Positions 13,524-25,100 of a stretch of DNA of 64,000 nucleotides are shown here, one piece after another. Under the pieces are notes generated by a model. That model did no database searches, had not been told where the DNA came from, and saw nothing but the letters and a program-made list of their open reading frames with translations. Position 1 is the first letter of the stretch, and every line of letters starts with the position of its first letter. The DNA is from Acridotheres tristis (lineage: Eukaryota; Chordata; Aves; Passeriformes; Sturnidae), in contig CM072887.1 of the NCBI GenBank assembly GCA_037013685.1, forward strand, positions 43,761,154-43,825,153, written 5' to 3'. The position numbers and the translations under genes are program-made.

Positions 13524-13529
13524 AATAAA
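13524..13529 (+). terminator. Candidate EDARADD poly(A) signal
   Basis: First canonical AATAAA downstream of the EDARADD stop that I noticed, implying a 3' UTR of about 2.2 kb. Variant signals lie closer, for example ATTAAA near 12274, so the true 3' end is uncertain. Confidence 0.3.
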
Positions 13530-13549
13530 GCTACTTCTGAGAGTTCATA

Positions 13550-16500
13550 GGTGGATTCTGCAAAAATTCAGCTCGGAAGGTTGAAAATGTTAGCCTTAAA
13601 CTTCACCATACACTGGATTACTCATTACTATACTTGAAATATTTTTTTCCGTCCTTTTATGGCATAAATGGAGATGTACACACTCTTTAGTTTTATATCT
13701 GTTTGCAAGATATTGGTTCTGAGTGTTCCATTTATTCTTATGTCTTCTGTTATAATGTGTACTATTTTTAGAAGAAATATAGTTGTCAATTATTTGACTT
13801 TATTGTATTTGTTTTTATTACAGCTAGGAAAACAGCTGTTTTTCTTCTCACCAGTCACCCTGGAATTGCTGAACTATCCATTAATTTTTCTGTGTAAAAA
13901 TACCTTATACATTAAATTAATGGTGCCTTAAAGCACTTCTATTTGCAACACATACTGCTGTTGAAGAAAGGAAGATGCATTTTTTAATCTTTTCCACGTG
14001 AAAAATGAGTTAATTTTGATAAGATGATGAACAAAAATATTTATCTAGAAACTTGTAGCTGACTTACTGACTAAGAGAGGTATGAAACCTGTATGGGGTG
14101 AACTTTTCCTGAATTAATAACCAATCTGATACTGGACACTAAAAAGGCTCTACTAGAGTATCAGTTTTGTTCCATTATATTCTTTTCCTATTCCTGTATA
14201 AGACCTGCTCTCCCTTCGGGGATTTCCAGTTTTTTGCCTGCTATCTCTGTGCCTGCAGGATGATCACTGGCTTTTGCCACCCATTTTAGCTTCTGTGAAG
14301 CTGATCAAACCACTGTATTATTTCATTCCTGCAAGCTTATCTAAGATATAATGAGCTTAATGACTCTTCTTCAATGACAAAGTTACAGTGCTGTGCTCCA
14401 GGAGAACCTAGTTTTCCTCTGTGGACAACTATGGGGTATCCTCAGCAAAATGGTGGCAGGGTCCAGTTGCCTTACTCCCTCATGCACTTCCCTTGGATCC
14501 ATGGAGAGGATGGGTTTGGGACTGTCGTTTGGAACCTACCATAAAGGATAGGTGTAGTCAGCATGGTCCCAGATGCCTGCTTTGAAATAACTTGTACAGA
14601 AACTGCAAACCAAAGGTTCTTCCTGAATCAGTACTGAAAAATGGAGAGCTGCAGTTTGACCTGGGTAGTGCTTTGTGCAAGAGACTGCATATTTTTCACT
14701 ATCTCAAAAGGCCTCCCACAGTTCCAAGTCAAGCTGTCAACAAGAGGAAAGAAATGTAAATTGTGCCTTATGGTTCTTTAAGATAGGGTAGCACTCTTGA
14801 CTCTTGTAGCCAGACATAGCTGGAAATTATTTGTCAGACAGCAGAATTGTTTAAACAAGGTCGAAGAAGGTGCATTTATAATAACTTAAAGAGCAGCCTA
14901 CTTGTGTAATTTTTGCAGCAGATTGTGTTCTGTCCATGAAGGCAAAGCAATTAATTATTCATAACTACTTTCTGTATATCTTGTCCATTTTAAATTTTGA
15001 CTCAGTTTGGGACAGAAGGGCAGAGCACCATTAAATGAGGACCATTAAATGAGCTTGTTGCCTGTTTTGACAGAAAAGTGCTTTTCGTAGTCTGTGAGTT
15101 CCGCTAGTCTTGATTCCATGGCTATGGGCAGTTGGCCTTAAGTGGATAGGGAAGGTATGGATCTACTGGTCAGACAGGCTGAATATCAGCAGCACTAAAA
15201 GAACTTATTTTGAGAGGTGCAGTCTAGTATTTGCCTGTATTTTGGCCAAGGACTGGGTCTGACTCCATCTTACAAGAAACTGAAGGCAAAGAGAAGTTGA
15301 CAGCCTTGGGAAAGGGTTGCTGAACCCTCTGTTAGGGGCAGAGGGACAATTAACAGCTGGGCATACTTATTTGCTTGATCTCTGTATTTTGCCTTTGTAA
15401 AACAGTGATTCTTAATATCAAAGGCAGGTCGTTTGAGGAAATGTATATTTGTTATTGTGGTAATGAGAGTGGCACGAGATTCTTAAATGAGAAAGAGCAG
15501 CACAAGTAACTTGGATAATAAATGTGTTCTGTGTATCTATATACAGCAAGGGATGGATACACAACTTCACACATTCACGTGAAATTGCTTATTCTTTTTT
15601 GACTATGAGTTTGCTTCAAAATTACCCAATATATTAATTTGGGAATGTTTTTTGTTTCAAAGAATAACTGAAGTTTCATGTTTTTGATGACATAAAAAAT
15701 AATTTACATAACTAAAAAGTTCCTTAACAGAAAGAGCCAGGATAAGAAAGGGGCACCCAAATCCTTACAGTAGTAAAAATATCTTGAGTCTAAGCTGAGA
15801 ATTTATTTTTGTCTTTGCACCCAATATATGTGAGCTTCCCCTACTTCATTCACAATCCCATGAACAGGTTTTTTTTGTCCTTATTTACTTTTCTCTGCTT
15901 TCTCTGAACTGAGAAGTTCACTATCTGAAAGGTCTATTAAAAACCTGATCCTCTCTAACGATCAGGAAATACCTACCATCTCGTGGTGAGAGGTGATACT
16001 ACAGCCCTTGCACTTCTTGAAAATGCAGGAGAGCTGAGGGCAGATAAGCTCATCTAATTGCAGACTCACCAAGGATATCCAAAAGCAACTGCAATGAGGA
16101 TGATGAAGGTGTGAAGATGGAATTCTAGGGATCTTGGGTTTGGTCACAGTTTGGAGAACATCACACAGTCTTTCCCTTTGCACAGATGTGTGATATTTCC
16201 TGTTTTTATCTCCGTAGGTAGGCAGGGACTGAATCACTGTGTGCAGATCGTGGCACAGCCGCCTGGGGGTGGAGGTGTGGCGAGGTGTGCAGACAGGGCG
16301 AGCACAGGCACAGGTTTGCTGTCCTGTCTATTGCAACACAAATGAAGCAGTGATCCTGACTACTGCAATAAACCTAGAGTGTCACTGATTTAAGAAAGAA
16401 GGGGTGAATATGTTTTAAGGGTTATATGGCCTATAATTGGCTTTCAAAAAGTCTAGTAACTTCTTGTTTGTCCTTTGGCCCTCATCTATCTAGTGTGTAT

Positions 16501-18985
16501 CTTGTTTGCTTTTATGCTTCTCTTCAACATTTTGCTTTAAAAAGCAGGCATTGCAACAAAAAAATAGAATACTTGCTAGTTCCTGAAGCAGTTGTAGCAT
16601 TTTAAGCGTTTGAATCCAAAAGCCCATTTTAATGATAATGACTTTCTGTTTTGTTTCCTGTAATTTGCAAGCTTTAAACTGAAAACTGGAAAATCTGAAT
16701 GATCACTGAAGCTAAATAGTGACATATCAAGGAAGAGTTATGGAAGGCCACTGACTAACTTGCAGCTAAGTAAAAGCTGAACCAGCTGGGCTGTCAACTG
16801 AAATTTTAATGTTGGTGTACCAAGAGGTGGTGACTCATGTCCTTTTTGAGTCTAAAGCCTTTCAAAGAAGCTAGGGGAATAATTTCCATCAGAAAATGCT
16901 GTAGTGCACAAACAGCTCCACTAAAACTACAGAAGATGCATTGAAGTCCTTAAGCACAAAATGTCTGCTGAACACTCCAATGTACTAGAGGCTTTATCCC
17001 TGTGGCCTGTAGTACTATATAAACTAGGGAAGAATAGTTATTCTGGTACAACACTGTAAAAAAATCAGCCAAGAGTAACTTCCATGGGCAGGTTTCTTAA
17101 TGGAGACCAGTGTTTATTTGTGCCAATTCAAAGGAATTCCATTATTGATGGAAATTTTATAATTGGAACTGTGCATAAAATACTAGGCCAAGTAAATGTG
17201 ACTATATGTTTTCACCTTGACTTTGGACCCTGGCTTGCTACCCTGAGAGGCACAGGTTATAGGCTTGGCATTAAGGACAGGAGAGGCAGGTAAAATTTCT
17301 TAGAGGTAACAGGGTCCTCGATGACACGCTACCTTATGGCCAAGAATAGCTGCTACATTTGCTTCAGCTGAAATTGACTGCATCTGTCTTGACAAAGCAT
17401 TTCTGTTTTTCCAGCAAGCAAAATTCTGCTGGAACATGAGAAGTCTCTGCTAACAGGATTACACGTAGTCTCAGCAATGGTTGAGTGCTCATCAAATTTA
17501 AAAGAAAAAGACTGAATTAGGACTTGGACTGTGGAAATAAGGGAAGACTTTGTTATTTGCTGTCAGGACTGCCATTAGTAAATGGTGCTAAAAATAGCAG
17601 TCACAAGAAACCAGCAGGAGAGTAACAGTCTATGGACAAAGCAACAGCATTGTTGCACAAAGCTGCTGAAGCCACAACCCAACTGACGCATTGTCAGTGC
17701 TGCATCAGGCTTGGGACTTGAAATAGGGACTTTCCTATTTCAAAAATTTTATGAACTGCCTATGACTCAGCCTAAAATCACGTTAACCAAACAGCTGTTC
17801 TGCTTCAATAAGGAACCGGTGCATAATTCAAATCACTGTATTTCCTTTGGATTATTTCTTCCCAAAAGTAGAAGAGCTCTGGGCAAGAAGTAGTAAAGTA
17901 GTAAAACTTTATTTTCTGTTGTTCTAGAAACACTTCCACTTATTGCTCTTCCTTTCAGCATCATATTTTTTTATTCCAACCTTTCAGCATATTTTCTGTC
18001 TTTGCTGTTTGACCTGAACTTTCAAACCTGTTTTGAGGTTGCAGTCTAATACTGACAACTGAGTGTATTTCCTGTACTTATGTCAGTCTGGTTTTATTAA
18101 AGTGTTCTACTCTTTCAACTACAGTGCCGGGAAAAGTAGCTTCAAAGAAAAACTAAGTGGTAGGCTCTGGACCTTTTATTTGTTCTCTTTCTAAGTAGTG
18201 CTGTGGAATTATGTAGAATAGTTGAATAGCAGGCTTTTTGCTAGCACCTGACTACACACAGTAGTTGTCAGTTCTCTCACAACCATGCATTCCAAGGTAC
18301 CTTTCCTCAGGCAATCTGCTTTGCTGCTCTTTTATCTGAATATCTCATTTCTTCAGTTCTCCTCAAAAGAGGTGTTACCATACCTTTCTGTGAATTAATC
18401 CTTCAAACCTTCAAATCGTATATAGCTGAGCTGAGGTACCCATTAAAGCAGCAATCCTACAACTACCAGCAGAACTCTAGCAAGTAGCTCTGATTTGAAA
18501 TGGGGCTTTTGTGTTGGTCAATTGTGGAATAGAAGACTGGATATTATCTAGCTAAGGTACTGTAGTGGTCTTTGTGACAAGTGACTGAATGCCATTCTAA
18601 ATTCACTATAGCCACATACACTGCTTTTTGCAAGGCAAAGAAACACTGAATGCCTTTAACTGAATAGGAGATGGTGATTTAAGCTTGTGAGCCTTTTATA
18701 TTGCACTCTTTATTTTTGTACTCATCTTTTCCCCATCCAGCATATTAACGGGGGGGAAACCTGTTGTTACACATCATGAGCTGTAAAACTGCAAGGAACT
18801 TCATTGGCCTTCCCGTTTACTAGACCAAAACTGCCAAAATCACTCTTAGTGGGGCTTGCAAGGGAACAGGAGGATGGAAGCACAGCCTTGAGGTGGTGGT
18901 TTTAAGATTGGGTTGGGTATAAGATTTCCAGGTTTCAGAAACACAAAGGTTCTAGGGCAGCGAATGACTCAGTGTGAGCTTTGAA
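13550..18985. other. EDARADD-LGALS8 intergenic spacer
   Basis: No exon with conserved coding content is seen. The sequence is AT-rich with a small GC-richer patch near 16230-16310. Further AATAAA hexamers at about 15527 and 16367 could serve longer EDARADD 3' UTRs. Confidence 0.5.
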
Positions 18986-18989
18986 ACTG

Positions 18990-19825
18990 TGTTTGGTCTG
19001 GTCACAGAGATGACCATGGTCAACGTGGGTCACTGGAGAGCCCGGACAAGTTAGCAGAGAGAAACCTGGTGACGTTCAACAAGATCAAGTGCAGGGTCCT
19101 GCGCCTTGGGAGCAATAAAAGCCCAAGTAGCAGCACAGGCTGGGGGCCGATCTACTAGAGAGCAGCTTGGCAGAGAAGGAGCTGGGAGTGCTGGTGGGTG
19201 AAAGCTGACCACGAGCTGGCCGTGCCCTGGCAGCCAGGAGGGCCAGTGGTATCCTGGTGTACTTTGGGAAGAGTGTGGCCAGCTTGCTGAGGGATGTGAT
19301 CCTGCCCCTACTCTGCCCTACAGAGGCCACATCTGGAGTGCTGTGTCCAGATCTGGGCTACTCAGGACTGGAGAGAGAAGGAGCTCCTGGAAAGGGTCCA
19401 GTGGAGGTCACAAAGATGATTTGGGGTCTGGAATATCTCTTATGAGGAGAGACTGTGGGAGCTGGGCCTGCTTAGTCTGGAGAAGGCTGAGAGGGGATCT
19501 CATTAATGCACAGAAGTATCTTAAAGGTGAGTTCAAGAGGATGGTGCCAAACTCTTTTCAGTGATGCCAGTGACAGGGTGAGGAGCAATGGCCATAAACT
19601 AAAACCCAGTAACATAAGGGAGAACTTCTTTACATTGAGGATGGCAGAGCACTGGAACAGGCTGCCCAGGGAGGTCGTGGAGCCTCCCTGTGTTCAGACC
19701 TTCAAAACCCATCTGTATGCATTCTTGCGTCAGCGGCTCGAGGTGACGCTGCCTTCGCATGGGGGTTGGACTCGATCACCAGAGGGTTGGAAAGGACGTG
19801 ACAATTCTGTAACTCTGTGTGCCAC
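18990..19825 (+). mobile_element. CR1 LINE, 3' part (non-autonomous, degraded)
   Basis: Typical chicken-repeat-1 3' sequence on the plus strand. Diagnostic stretches include 'gtgcagggtcctgcgcc' near 19090, 'gccctggcagccaggagg' near 19222, 'gaggagagactgtgggag' near 19443 and 'cactggaacaggctgcccag' near 19652. The copy ends with the 'gggggttggactcgatcacc' block and an attctgt-like tail near 19805. In frame, the tail of the reverse-transcriptase ORF gives residues such as HWNRLPREVVE. The 5' part is missing, as in most CR1 copies. The 3' end lies about 60 bases from the CpG island of LGALS8. The left boundary is approximate. Confidence 0.9.
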
Positions 19826-20067
19826 GTGCCTGGTCAGGAGACTGGGCTGCGCTGTAACACGGGACCTTCAGAGGAAGCACAACACACACAGGAAGCGAAC
19901 GGTTCGCAGGGCAAGGAGCGCAACTCCCCTCACAAGGTGCAAGCCCAGCCCCGAGCCGCCATAGTGCCGCCTCAACCCAACCCCGCCGGCTGCAAGGGCA
20001 CGCGCCTGCGCGCGCCGGGGCCAGCAGGCTGCGCCGGGCACGCGCCACAGCCCCCGCGCGGGCGGTG

Positions 20068-20087
20068 CCGCGGTGACGTCACCGCGG
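20068..20087. promoter_or_regulatory. 20-bp perfect palindrome centred on a CRE
   Basis: The 20 bases equal their own reverse complement. The centre is TGACGTCA (20074-20081), the full consensus site for CREB/ATF dimers, flanked on both sides by mirrored CCGCGG (SacII-type) blocks. It sits just upstream of LGALS8 exon 1. Confidence 0.75.
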
Positions 20088-20099
20088 TGAGGGCCGGGG

Positions 20100-20197
20100 C
20101 GGGAGAGGGGCCGGGAGCGGCGGCAATGGCGGCCGCGGCGGCCGGACGCGTCCCGCGGGTGTGCGGGAGCTGCTGATCGCCGCGGCGCGTCCTGCAG
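20100..20197 (+). other. LGALS8: LGALS8 non-coding exon 1 (5' UTR)
   Basis: GC-rich sequence ending in the donor GCAG|gtaaga at 20197/20198. The 5' limit is inferred from the promoter elements. It carries a short uORF at 20126-20176. A second good donor, GCAG|gtaagt at 20532/20533, could serve an alternative first exon. Confidence 0.6.
20126..20176 (+). other. Upstream ORF in LGALS8 exon 1 (16 codons)
   Basis: ATG with G at -3 and G at +4, a strong Kozak context. It reads MAAAAAGRVPRVCGSC and stops before the exon-1 donor. If exon 1 is transcribed from upstream of 20126, this uORF precedes the main start in every such mRNA. Confidence 0.5.
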
Positions 20198-21982
20198 GTA
20201 AGAGACGGAACGGAGAATGCAGGGACACGCCCCCTGTCCGCCCCTGTGCGTGTCGGGCAGAGGGACTGCTCCCGGCGGGGCTGGGGGGAGTCGGGACTGC
20301 CTCGATTCGCTGTAAGGCTGAAGTGGCCGAGGTTCCTTGGTCCTGTGTCCTTCCAGTGTTCGGGAGTGTTTGGTTTCTAGCGGGGGACGGGGGGACACCG
20401 CCACTGTGTTGTACTTTAGCTGCTTATAGTATCCAGAAAGCGTCTCGGTAATTCTCTTTGCCGAAGCCTTGTTCGCTCTGGTGCAAAATCTCGCTTTAAT
20501 TCTAAGGACTGGCCGGAGTTACCCTCATGCAGGTAAGTCATAAAGGACACATTTTCTCTGTGTCACAGTGGGAAAGCTGCTTATCTGCGTCTATGGTTTC
20601 CTGTTTCCAGGAATTTCCTGCCCCTTGCAGTGTGTGAAATTAACAGGCAGCCTGTGTATCTCCGTTCTCAAAGCAGAGTCAGGGAGCCTTAACTTGCCGT
20701 GTTTCAGGTCTGGTGCTACACATCCCCTGCTAGTGGTTCTTCTGACAGACGGGTGCAGGAGAGCTTTGCGGTTTCATGTCCTGCTTTTGACAAACACAGC
20801 CTGAATTGCAGCTTTCCTTCATTATTGCGACCTTGTCAATAAAATACTAATAGGCAAACAAGAAAATCCTTAGCTCATCACTTTGTCATAGTGTCACCTG
20901 CTCTGCCAAGATCCTGTGCCAGGATCTTCTCCTGGCAGGATCTAGATTGCTGTTGCATGCACAGGAAGGTCAGATAGCAGGCTGCTGGGTTGTAGGTTTC
21001 ATTTTCTTGGGATCTGCTGCTGGACTCCACAACATTAAAGGCAAAATTCTTGTTTGATTTGGTCTTTATTTTCTTTTAAAAATTAAATCAATAAAATTTT
21101 CGTGGCCAGGCAAAAGTGAATTTATGGTAGTATCCCTTGAGATGGTCAAAGGGCGAAACAGTTGTGCAATGTTGGCGCCTTATGTTCTCTGAATTGTATT
21201 GTAGATACTGGTCTTAAGCAGGTGAGTTACTACTCACCTGGTCCAAATCTCCAACAAGATAAGCCAGATGTTGCAAAATGGAGGCCACAAACCTTGGGGT
21301 TTCGGTTTTGTTTTGGATTTTTTTCTGTTTTTTTTTTTTTCTTTCTTCATAACATTGCTTCCTGTTGACACTCAATAATGTGGCTTTGACTTTTTCCCTG
21401 TCTGCTTGTCATCACCACACAGCTTATGTGCTACCTTGTTTCTCCAGAGTATGCCAGAAATAACACTTAGTAGTTTCATTTGGGCCCTGAATTTTGGTCA
21501 CTTTGCTAAGGGATTTGCAAAAGAAGTTGCAGTGTAGCCGAATATGCTCACAAGCTTTATTTCTTATTAATGTTGTGCATTTAATTATAGTTTTACAAAC
21601 TCCTGTAATTACTTGTGGACTTCAGGGATTGTATATGTTGGAGGTAGAAATATAAAACACCCTCTTTTTTTCTCTTTGTCTTTGCCTAGTATTTCTTAAC
21701 TTTATGTGAGATAAAGGTGGAAAAGGCAAGGTCACCTGCTAAGGCTTGTATGCCATGGGAAATCTGGGGATAGCACACTGCTGCTGACATAATTTACCAG
21801 TGTGGCATCTCAGTGCTTTAAGGAAGCCTTTTAATTTTATATTTCAAAACTCCAGCAGATTTACTGGAAAGATGTCTGCATCATTTCTTGTGCTATTTTT
21901 AGTTGTACCTTGGAGAGTTTCAGTTCATGTTGTGTCACTTTGTTTCCCTTTAATTAAAATTCTGTTGTTTTTTTTTTCAAAG
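20198..21982 (+). other. LGALS8 intron 1
   Basis: The GC-rich start fades into AT-rich sequence. It contains a possible alternative exon-1 donor at 20533 and a poly-T run near 21328-21341. No coding exon was recognised. Confidence 0.55.
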
Positions 21983-22192
21983 GGATCCCTCCATTGGTGT
22001 TGCCTGATCAGCGAGTTCTTTACATACACTCCAAGAGTGGCCACGCAGAACTGACAAACTTCAGCTGGAGGAGAGAAGATGACATCCTTAGGTGCACCAC
22101 AGAAGGAAATGCATAAACTGACCTTGGATACACCCCAGAAAGAAATACGTGAACTGTCCTTGGACACATCACAGCAGAAAATCAGTAACCCG
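21983..22192 (+). CDS. LGALS8: LGALS8 first coding exon (start ATG 22079)
   Basis: Acceptor after a long T-run (tttttttcaaag, 21982); an alternative acceptor is tcag at 22011. Donor CCCG|gtaact. The coding part encodes 38 residues in three 12-residue units followed by NP. The end QQKISNP aligns with human LQNIIYNP just before the N-CRD. It ends in phase 0. Confidence 0.85.
22079..22186 (+). repeat. Three tandem 36-nt units in the LGALS8 first coding exon
   Basis: Units 22079-22114, 22115-22150 and 22151-22186 encode [24 protein letters not shown] and [12 protein letters not shown]. They share the pattern (K/E)L(T/S)LDT(P/S)Q. Each unit is in frame, so copy number changes only the length of the N-terminus. 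Confidence 0.85.
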
Positions 22193-25100
22193 GTAACTGC
22201 TCTTCATGTCAACCATGTCTCCCTTGGGAAATGGGACTTTGCTGGTTTATGTCAGTAGTGCTGGTTTATGTCACTGTGCACAGATGCCACTGAGAGCTCT
22301 GCAGCACTCAGGTATTTGGGGGAGGGTGTCACAGGTGACATGAAGAGCTGATGGTGTTTAGAAATTGTGCTGTAAACAAATGGACAGGACTCCCGAGCGA
22401 GGACAGGCTTTCTATCAGCCTTGGAGGACAATCCTGTTTCATGTGCAGCTTACACAGATATCTGGCGTTCTTGCAGAATGTGCTGGAAAGTATGATAAGA
22501 AGTATTTTCACTTCTTATTCTCTGTAAACATGGGTGGTGCCTGGCAGCTTTCCTGAAATATTTATTTTGTGGTGCCTGTAGCTTCTTTCTGAACAACTAA
22601 ACTTGGAGTCTTTTTTCATAGTTTATATCTGAAATCATAATAAATCCTGTTTTCTGTGGAAGATTTGAGCTGATGTGATTGAGCAATTGCAAAGACTGGA
22701 TTTGACAGAATTTTGTTTGCCTAGCTCGGAGTCTGGAAACTTTTTCTGAAAAATTCTAGCATTATCATGGTCTGTGACAGCAGCCTGACTTTGGCTTACC
22801 CTAAAAGGGGTGACCTGAAGCTGTATCTTCCATTGTGTCTTTAAAAAGGTAGTTCATTTGCACCTGCAGGAAATAGTATTTTTACCATTCTGCGTTAGAC
22901 CAGTTTAAAAATACTGAAATCTGTAAAGTATTTATGGGGAACATGTAGTAACGCAGACCTGCACAGGACTTCCTTATCTATTGGAGCTTTTCACTGTCCC
23001 ACTCTTGGGCCCCCAGTGAATTTGATGGTTTGTTCCCAGTGTATGGTCACTGCTTGCAAAGTGAATAGAGTTAGGGATGAGGAGGGAATAGTTTCAACCT
23101 CCTTCATGAGAACCTAGCTGGAAGAGGAAGGAAAGCTCTGTGATTAACTAGAAGGTGGAAGGACTGAAGTGCAAAAGGAGAGAGAGGATGAAAGTTAGTA
23201 GATGGAGATCTTGGTGAGAAAGGAGATGTGAAGAGAAGAATTAGGAGATGTTTAGGACAAATGAATAGTGTCGGAGAGAGACTAAGAATCCAGCAAAATT
23301 GGGTGGCTGCAAGGGGATTGATGAGTGTGATGGGTGAAAAGACTTAGAAAGAGAATTCAACTAGAGCTTAGGTGTTAAGAGCCTATTTGGAAAAAAGAAT
23401 GAGTATTCGAGATTGAAATATGGAGGCAGAGTTAGGGAAGATTGTGCTGATGGCTTTGAAGCAGCCTCCAGACAAGGCAGTGAGCAACCTGCTCTATCTG
23501 CCCTTGCTTTGAGCAAAGCATTTTATTAGAGACCAGAAGTGTATTCCAACCTCAGCCCTTCTGCAGCAGGGCAGGCTCTGAAAATGTCATTGTTTCAGTA
23601 CATTGTTCCATCAGCAGCAAAACTTCTTAGCTTTATTACAGGTTTGAGTTCTGAGATGTATTTCTTCATTACTGTACTGTTCTCAAGCACGCAGATCTGC
23701 TTTCCTCCTTTATGCCCTTTACTCCACCCATCTGTCAAGAAATGATGTCATGTCCCATCTGGTGAGGCAGCTGTCTGATATCCAGCATGCTGGATAAAAG
23801 CTTTTATCACAGTCCTTTCCTCTGTAAGGCCATAATCTCTCCTCTTGTTTTATGAAAACTGGCATTTTCTTTTAGGAAGAATATAATCTTCAAGACCTTT
23901 CAAACTCAGTTGACATCGACCAGCTGGCTTTAGAGCTAAGTTTTGGAGGTCTGGAAGATAGACAGAATGATGGTAGATCATGTCATGTGACAAGCACTAC
24001 TCTTATAAATGAGGAAAAAGAAGTAGAAGAGCATCTTGAGACATGAGGAAATTACAGGCCCATTCTGTGATGACAGAGTCTCATTAAGTCTGTGGTATTG
24101 CACCCAGAGAATGCTCTATTATGGTCTTGTAGGTTCCACATCTTAGCTTCTAAAGAGTTGATGGGACCTTTTCTTTTAAATAAATGCATCCTTTTGAATA
24201 TAAAGAAGTGCTTTTGCCACAGTTCCTTTTCAGGGGCATAGAATTGCTTCACTAAAGTGGTCAAGTCCCAGTAGCCCTGACCTGTGTGTGTTTCCTTGGT
24301 TTGTCTTTGGAGACTGAACCAGTAGCTTATTACTTTATTGCAATAGAGCTACTGCCCCTCAGGAGCAGAGTGTAAAAATGAGAACAATCAAGATACACTT
24401 TTTCTTTTCTATTATTATTGTTCTTTTTGTTTGAATAAAAATTATCTTCTGGTGTGTAGCTTGTATTTTAAGGAACCAAATGATTGCCAGTAAGCAAAGG
24501 GATTTAACTTTTCTTTCACTTTTGACTCTTAATTTCACATTTTGATCCTCTTCTACTGCACCTGCTAAAGCTAATAAAAATGATGAGACTTCACCTGACA
24601 ATTTGCTTGAGAAGCAAGTTGTTTTTTTTTTTTTCCTGATGCAGAAGATTTCCTGATTCAGAAGACTCTGAATTAGGTTTTATGCAGTGGGTGAGTAGCT
24701 GAGAAGGAAAGTAGAGAGTGAGCAGAAAAGGATGTGTGTCTACTGACAGAAATGATCAACACTCTGGACTTAAGCAATTTCTGTTGTTCTTTTTTTCTCA
24801 CAGATTAACAAAAATGTATGTCAGCAAACACATATCCTTTTCATATCTGCCTGTTTCATGCAATGATCTATATATTTTAAAAATAAAAATCTCAACTTGT
24901 TTTTTTATGGTCCAATATTCCATTCAAGAGTAGTGTGTTCGTTATTTTTGTTGTTAAATTACTGGGACTCTTGTTTGCAATTGAGGTTTCATTTCAAAGG
25001 TATCCTAAAATCTTATAAACTACCAAAACCAACCTTGGCAAATTTTCCTGTCTGTTAATCAGAGTAAAAGCAATCTTTTCTACCATTTACTTCCTTTTTC

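Larger units (their letters stand above)
19885..20420. promoter_or_regulatory. CpG-island promoter of LGALS8
   Basis: A sharp rise in GC and CpG in otherwise AT-rich DNA, with GC boxes (ggggcggg near 20096), no TATA box, a CRE at 20074-20081 and exon 1 with its donor at 20198. This is the usual architecture of a housekeeping-type promoter. Transcription start is inferred to lie at about 20090-20125. Confidence 0.8.

Noticed and set aside
19506..19964. 152-codon plus-strand open frame
   Set aside because: It is the tail of the CR1 reverse-transcriptase region (HWNRLPREVV) running into the CpG island, not a host gene.
19868..20404. 178-codon minus-strand open frame across the CpG island
   Set aside because: GC-rich DNA lacks stop codons by composition. 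The frame has no domain, and its Arg/Pro/Ala-rich content is typical of spurious CpG-island frames.
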